Notes under the pieces: model-generated
Told to the model about the DNA's origin: nothing
Database searches by the model: none
The model's input: only the letters and a program-made list of their open reading frames with translations
Program-made: the position numbers and the translations under genes
Part shown: in pieces, positions 6,309 to 8,866 of the stretch
Position numbering within the stretch: position 1 is the stretch's first letter
How the letters are laid out: every line of letters starts with the position of its first letter
NCBI GenBank assembly: GCA_007133055.1
Contig: SLNM01000334.1
Coordinates: 1-8,866 of the forward strand
DNA: 8,866 bases
From: Lentisphaeria bacterium
GTDB taxonomy: Bacteria; Verrucomicrobiota; Lentisphaeria; Oligosphaerales; PUNB01
Direction of reading: 5' to 3'

Positions 6309-7049
6309 TCAGTCCTGCCGCCTGTCCTTCATCCTGTAGCTTCGGCCCTCTATGGCCACCACGTCGCAGTGGTGCAGCAGTCGGTCCAGTATGGCGCTGG
6401 TGATGGTGCTGTCGTTGTTGAATATTTCCGCCCATTTGGCGAAGGCGCGGTTGCTGGTCAGGACGATGCTTCCGGTTTCATACCGGCCGCTGATCACCTG
6501 GAACAGGAGATTGGCGCCGCGCTGGTCGATCGGCAGGAAGCCTATTTCATCGATGCAGAGAAGGTCCGGCCCGGTGTATGCGCGCATGGCGGCGACGAAG
6601 GTTCCCGCCTGGCCGGCCGCCTCCAGACGGTTGATGATGTTGATTGCGGTGTCGAAGCGCACGCTGCAGCCGTTCAGGCAGGCTTGGTGGGCCAGGGCGA
6701 GCGCCAAGTGCGTCTTGCCCACTCCGGGAGGCCCGAGGAAGGCGACGTTGCGCTTGTTTCTGACGAATTCCAGGCAGAAGAGGTGCCGGACCATGTCCCT
6801 GTTGATTTTTTTCGGATGGGTCCAGTCGTATGTGTCCAGGGTCTTGATGTAGGGGAAGTGCGCCTGTCTGACGCGCCTGGTCACGGCCCGGTCTCTTTTG
6901 GCGTCGGCTTCGGCGGCCACGGCGGAGGCGAAAAAATCCAGCGCCGGCATCTGCCTGCGCGCGGCCTCGCTGCTCATTTCTCCGATATTGTCGCGGAGAT
7001 GCGTGAGTTTCAGATATTCCAGTTTTTCCTGCAGTTCGGCGAGTTTCAT
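6309..7049 (-). CDS. istB: IS21-family AAA+ ATPase helper IstB
   Basis: This 246-residue ATPase assembles on target DNA and stimulates the IstA transposase in IS21 transposition. An N-terminal helical region (about 1-75) precedes the AAA+ core. The Walker A motif is GPPGVGKTH (106-114), Walker B is LLCIDEIG (163-170), sensor 1 is VLTSN (196-200), and LDR (221-223) carries the arginine-finger-type residue. Family length is about 240-260, so it is complete. The ATG at 7049 has AAGGA (7059-7063) nine bases upstream. A second ATG at 7056 is out of frame. It lies 26 bases after istA and is presumably co-transcribed with it. The resemblance to DnaC/DnaA-type ATPases is shared by the whole family and does not imply a replication role here. 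Confidence 0.95.
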   Translation of the reverse strand: MKLAELQEKLEYLKLTHLRDNIGEMSSEAARRQMPALDFFASAVAAEADAKRDRAVTRRVRQAHFPYIKTLDTYDWTHPKKINRDMVRHLFCLEFVRNKRNVAFLGPPGVGKTHLALALAHQACLNGCSVRFDTAINIINRLEAAGQAGTFVAAMRAYTGPDLLCIDEIGFLPIDQRGANLLFQVISGRYETGSIVLTSNRAFAKWAEIFNNDSTITSAILDRLLHHCDVVAIEGRSYRMKDRRQD

Positions 7050-7075
7050 TTTTCATTGTCCTTTTCTTGGGGTTG

Positions 7076-8545
7076 TCATTCGTCTATGGAATAGAGGGTC
7101 ATGTCCGGCTCCTCCACCCGCAGGTCGAGCAGATCGCCGGCTCTGGGGACATGCAGCGCGCCGCTCTGCGCGCGGGCGCCGCGTTTTCTCTGCAGCACCA
7201 GATGCTCGATGTATTCGGCCCGGAAGGCCGCGTACTCGATGGCGGATTCAAGCGCCTCATGCACCGGCTCGGAGCCGTGCATTTCGGCCAGCGCCATGAT
7301 TCGGCGCAGATGGGTGCGGGGGGCGATCTGGCGATTCTCCAGCTCGCGCCGGAAGACTTCGGCCGCCGGGCCGAGAGCCAGGAAGTCCCGGACAAGGTTC
7401 TGTTCGCGCGCCCGGCGCCTCAGCAGGCGCATCCCCTGCCGGTGGTCCGGATCGACGATCGATTTGTTGCGGTCGTAGCACCTTGCATGGCGGGCGACCA
7501 TATCCTCGCGATCGTAGATCCGGACGGTCTCCGGCTCGGCCTTCAGAGTCAGCCGCATCCCCGCGCAGCGTTCGGGCACGCTGTAGCCGTTGCCGTCGAA
7601 GAACACCCGGCAGCGGCTGTCGGCGCGACGGGCCTCGACTCTGGCGCAGTCGGCCGGCAGCGCGGGCAGAGGCCGCAGAGCCGCCGCTTCGGATTTTTCA
7701 AAACGGTCGCGCGGCCGCTCCCCGGTCTGCCCGTGAACCCGGACATTGGCGGTGTTGTCGAGCCAGTCGCGCAGAGCGGTTCCCGCTTCGGCAAGGCTGC
7801 CGAAGGCGCGTCCCGCCAGAAAGTTCCTCCTGAGATAGCCGATGCCGTTTTCGACCCTGCCCTTCTCATGGGGGCTGCGGACATTGCAGGCGACCGGCTC
7901 GAAGCCGTAGTGGCCGGCGAAATCCGCGTAGCGCGGATTGAACTGCACATGCCCGTGCCGTCCGTGGCGCAGCACCGCGCATTTGCAGTTGTCGACGATC
8001 ATGCGGCCCGGAACCCCGCCGAACATCTCGAAGGCGTTCCTCTGGCAGGTCAGAAAATGCTCGAGCCGCTCGCACGGCATGAACTCGGCATGCATCAGAC
8101 GCGAATGGCAGAGCACGATCATGCAGACAGACAGGCGGCGCATCGCGCCGCCGCAGGGAACCAGGCCGCAGCTGCCGAAATCAATCTGCGCGGCCTCCCC
8201 GGGCTCGAACAGGAGTTCAAGGAACGCCTGATGCCGGGGCGGGCGGATTTCATTCACATAGCGTCGGACGGTATTGTAACTGCCCTCGAAACCGTCCGCG
8301 GCAAGGAACTGCATGATTTGCACCGCAGTGTACGGATGCCGGTCGAGAAGCCTCTTCACCCGCGGCTTGTGGCGGTCGAGGACGCTGCTTTCAGCACGCG
8401 GACTGCGGCCGCTGAAGGCATCGCGGCCCAGCCAGTGCCGGACGGTCTTTTCGCTCAGTCCGAGCTGCCGGCCGATCTGTCCGGGGGTCAGCCGGTCAAC
8501 TTTTTGAAGACGGTGGATTTCCCAGAAGACGTCACGAGTTATCAT
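7076..8545 (-). CDS. istA: IS21-family transposase IstA
   Basis: This 489-residue DDE transposase cuts and joins the IS ends. A helix-turn-helix spans about 19-40 (LTPGQIGRQLGLSEKTVRHWLG) and binds the terminal repeats. The RNase H-like rve core has the expected acids Asp122 (AQIDFG), Asp185 (MIVDNCK) and Glu232 (SPHEKGRVENGIG, the region holding the third acid). A beta-barrel-like C-terminal region includes RVFFDGNGYSVP (313-324), and a helical tail follows to the end. Length is normal for IstA and no lesion is visible. The ATG at 8545 was chosen because GGGAGG (8551-8556) sits just upstream and the protein then begins ITRDVFWEIHRL, typical of the family. Longer in-frame extensions overlap the upstream gene and are Arg/Cys-rich junk. 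Its start overlaps the stop of the upstream ORF by 14 bases, suggesting translational coupling. Confidence 0.95.
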   Translation of the reverse strand: MITRDVFWEIHRLQKVDRLTPGQIGRQLGLSEKTVRHWLGRDAFSGRSPRAESSVLDRHKPRVKRLLDRHPYTAVQIMQFLAADGFEGSYNTVRRYVNEIRPPRHQAFLELLFEPGEAAQIDFGSCGLVPCGGAMRRLSVCMIVLCHSRLMHAEFMPCERLEHFLTCQRNAFEMFGGVPGRMIVDNCKCAVLRHGRHGHVQFNPRYADFAGHYGFEPVACNVRSPHEKGRVENGIGYLRRNFLAGRAFGSLAEAGTALRDWLDNTANVRVHGQTGERPRDRFEKSEAAALRPLPALPADCARVEARRADSRCRVFFDGNGYSVPERCAGMRLTLKAEPETVRIYDREDMVARHARCYDRNKSIVDPDHRQGMRLLRRRAREQNLVRDFLALGPAAEVFRRELENRQIAPRTHLRRIMALAEMHGSEPVHEALESAIEYAAFRAEYIEHLVLQRKRGARAQSGALHVPRAGDLLDLRVEEPDMTLYSIDE

Positions 8546-8866
8546 GGCCGCCTCCCTTCGTTTCGGTCGGCAGTTCCAGAACCTGGTAGAGCGGCGGCGA
8601 CCAGGCCAGCAGATCGGCCTGCTCGAGGTTGCCGCGGGCGCCTTCCAGCCGACCCCGCGACCAGCCCAGAAGCGAGCACAGCAGCGCATCGCCGTAGTGG
8701 GAAAGCCCCTGCCGGTCGGCCGCCGTCAGCAGCACCAGATACAGCGCCAGAGCATCCGGCGAGCAGCGGCGGAGATGGCCGTCGCGAAGAAGACGGTGGT
8801 CCACCCAGCCGAACCCCGGCGGAATCCGCCGCAGGCGACCGGGAACGAGTGGAATTTTTTCGATCA
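8532..8866 (-). CDS. Small protein upstream of istA, possible winged-helix accessory factor (start outside window)
   Basis: An uninterrupted frame of 110 codons enters from the right edge and ends at 8532, overlapping istA by 14 bases. The first visible codons after an incomplete one read IEKIPLVPGRLRRIPPGFGWVDHRLLRDGHL. The two bases before Ile are TG, so a start codon could be completed by the next base outside the window. A GTG at 8804 is another candidate but would discard this well-formed N-terminus. The middle (SPDALALYLVLLTAADRQG) and YGDALLCSLLGWSRGRLEGARGNL followed by ADLLAW have the helix-turn-helix-helix pattern of a winged-helix DNA-binding domain. From memory, similar short ORFs precede istA in some IS21 elements, but I cannot confirm a named family. 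It may regulate the element or help bind its ends; this is inference. Confidence 0.7.
   Translation of the reverse strand, partial: IEKIPLVPGRLRRIPPGFGWVDHRLLRDGHLRRCSPDALALYLVLLTAADRQGLSHYGDALLCSLLGWSRGRLEGARGNLEQADLLAWSPPLYQVLELPTETKGGGHDNS

Larger units (their letters stand above)
6309..8866 (-). mobile_element. IS21-family insertion sequence, right part beyond the window
   Basis: A minus-strand operon of a small upstream ORF, istA and istB with the classic IS21 order (transposase, then AAA+ helper) defines the element. Spacing is tight: a 14-base overlap between the first two genes and 26 bases between istA and istB. All three frames appear intact and the catalytic residues are present, so it may be active or recently so. 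The left terminus lies between 5931 and 6308 and the right terminus is beyond 8866; neither inverted repeat is resolved. Base composition is visibly more GC-rich than the intergenic DNA to its left. Confidence 0.85.

Noticed and set aside
6369..7094. A 241-codon plus-strand frame opposite istB
   Set aside because: It mirrors istB codons; istB has intact Walker motifs and a proper ribosome binding site.
8546..8689. Longer istA start giving 48 extra residues
   Set aside because: The extension overlaps the upstream small gene, is Arg/Trp/Cys-rich and lacks similarity to IstA N-termini, while the ATG at 8545 has GGGAGG just upstream.

Overview
The window looks like a carbohydrate-scavenging chromosome segment from an anaerobic or facultative member of the PVC group (Lentisphaerota/Victivallales or Kiritimatiellota are my best guesses). 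The reasons are scattered sulfatase and glycosidase genes, small intergenic repeats built from GTAATCGTC/GACGATTAC words, and repeated insertion-sequence activity. No rRNA, tRNA or marker gene is present, so the taxonomy is inference. No CRISPR array or recognisable defence system was seen.

Layout. 1-374: repeat-rich intergenic DNA. 375-2066 (+): a NagZ-type GH3 beta-N-acetylhexosaminidase-like enzyme. 2067-2529: a second repeat cluster, part of which is a diverged direct copy of the DNA upstream of the GH3 gene. 2530-2840 (+): remnant of a small secreted protein, broken by a one-base frameshift inside its signal peptide. 2837-3409 (+): a nitroreductase-family flavoprotein. 3410-3721: intergenic, holding a degenerate copy of the repeat element. 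3722-5071 (+): a family S1 sulfatase, followed 14 bases later by the first 41 codons of a GH29 alpha-L-fucosidase. The fucosidase is cut off by an IS4-family remnant on the minus strand (about 5214-5930). That IS remnant is itself split by a 161-bp non-coding element with 14-bp terminal inverted repeats and a target duplication. 5931-6308: no convincing gene. 6309-8866 (-): an IS21-family element (a small upstream ORF running off the window edge, then istA, then istB).

How the genes relate. The sulfatase and fucosidase formed a translationally close pair, which fits removal of sulfate and then fucose from a sulfated fucose-containing glycan. The pathway is now broken at this locus by the IS insertion. 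The GH3 enzyme and the sulfatase both lack signal peptides, so they probably acted on imported oligosaccharides.

The most interesting result is the nested insertion: fucosidase, then IS4-type IS, then small hairpin element. It gives experiment-like boundaries for the GTAATCGTC repeat family. Rejoining the host transposase reading frame across the element restores a continuous IS4 transposase segment, so the element is a non-autonomous mobile element (MITE-like). The repeat clusters beside the GH3, nitroreductase and sulfatase genes are then plausibly older, eroded relatives.
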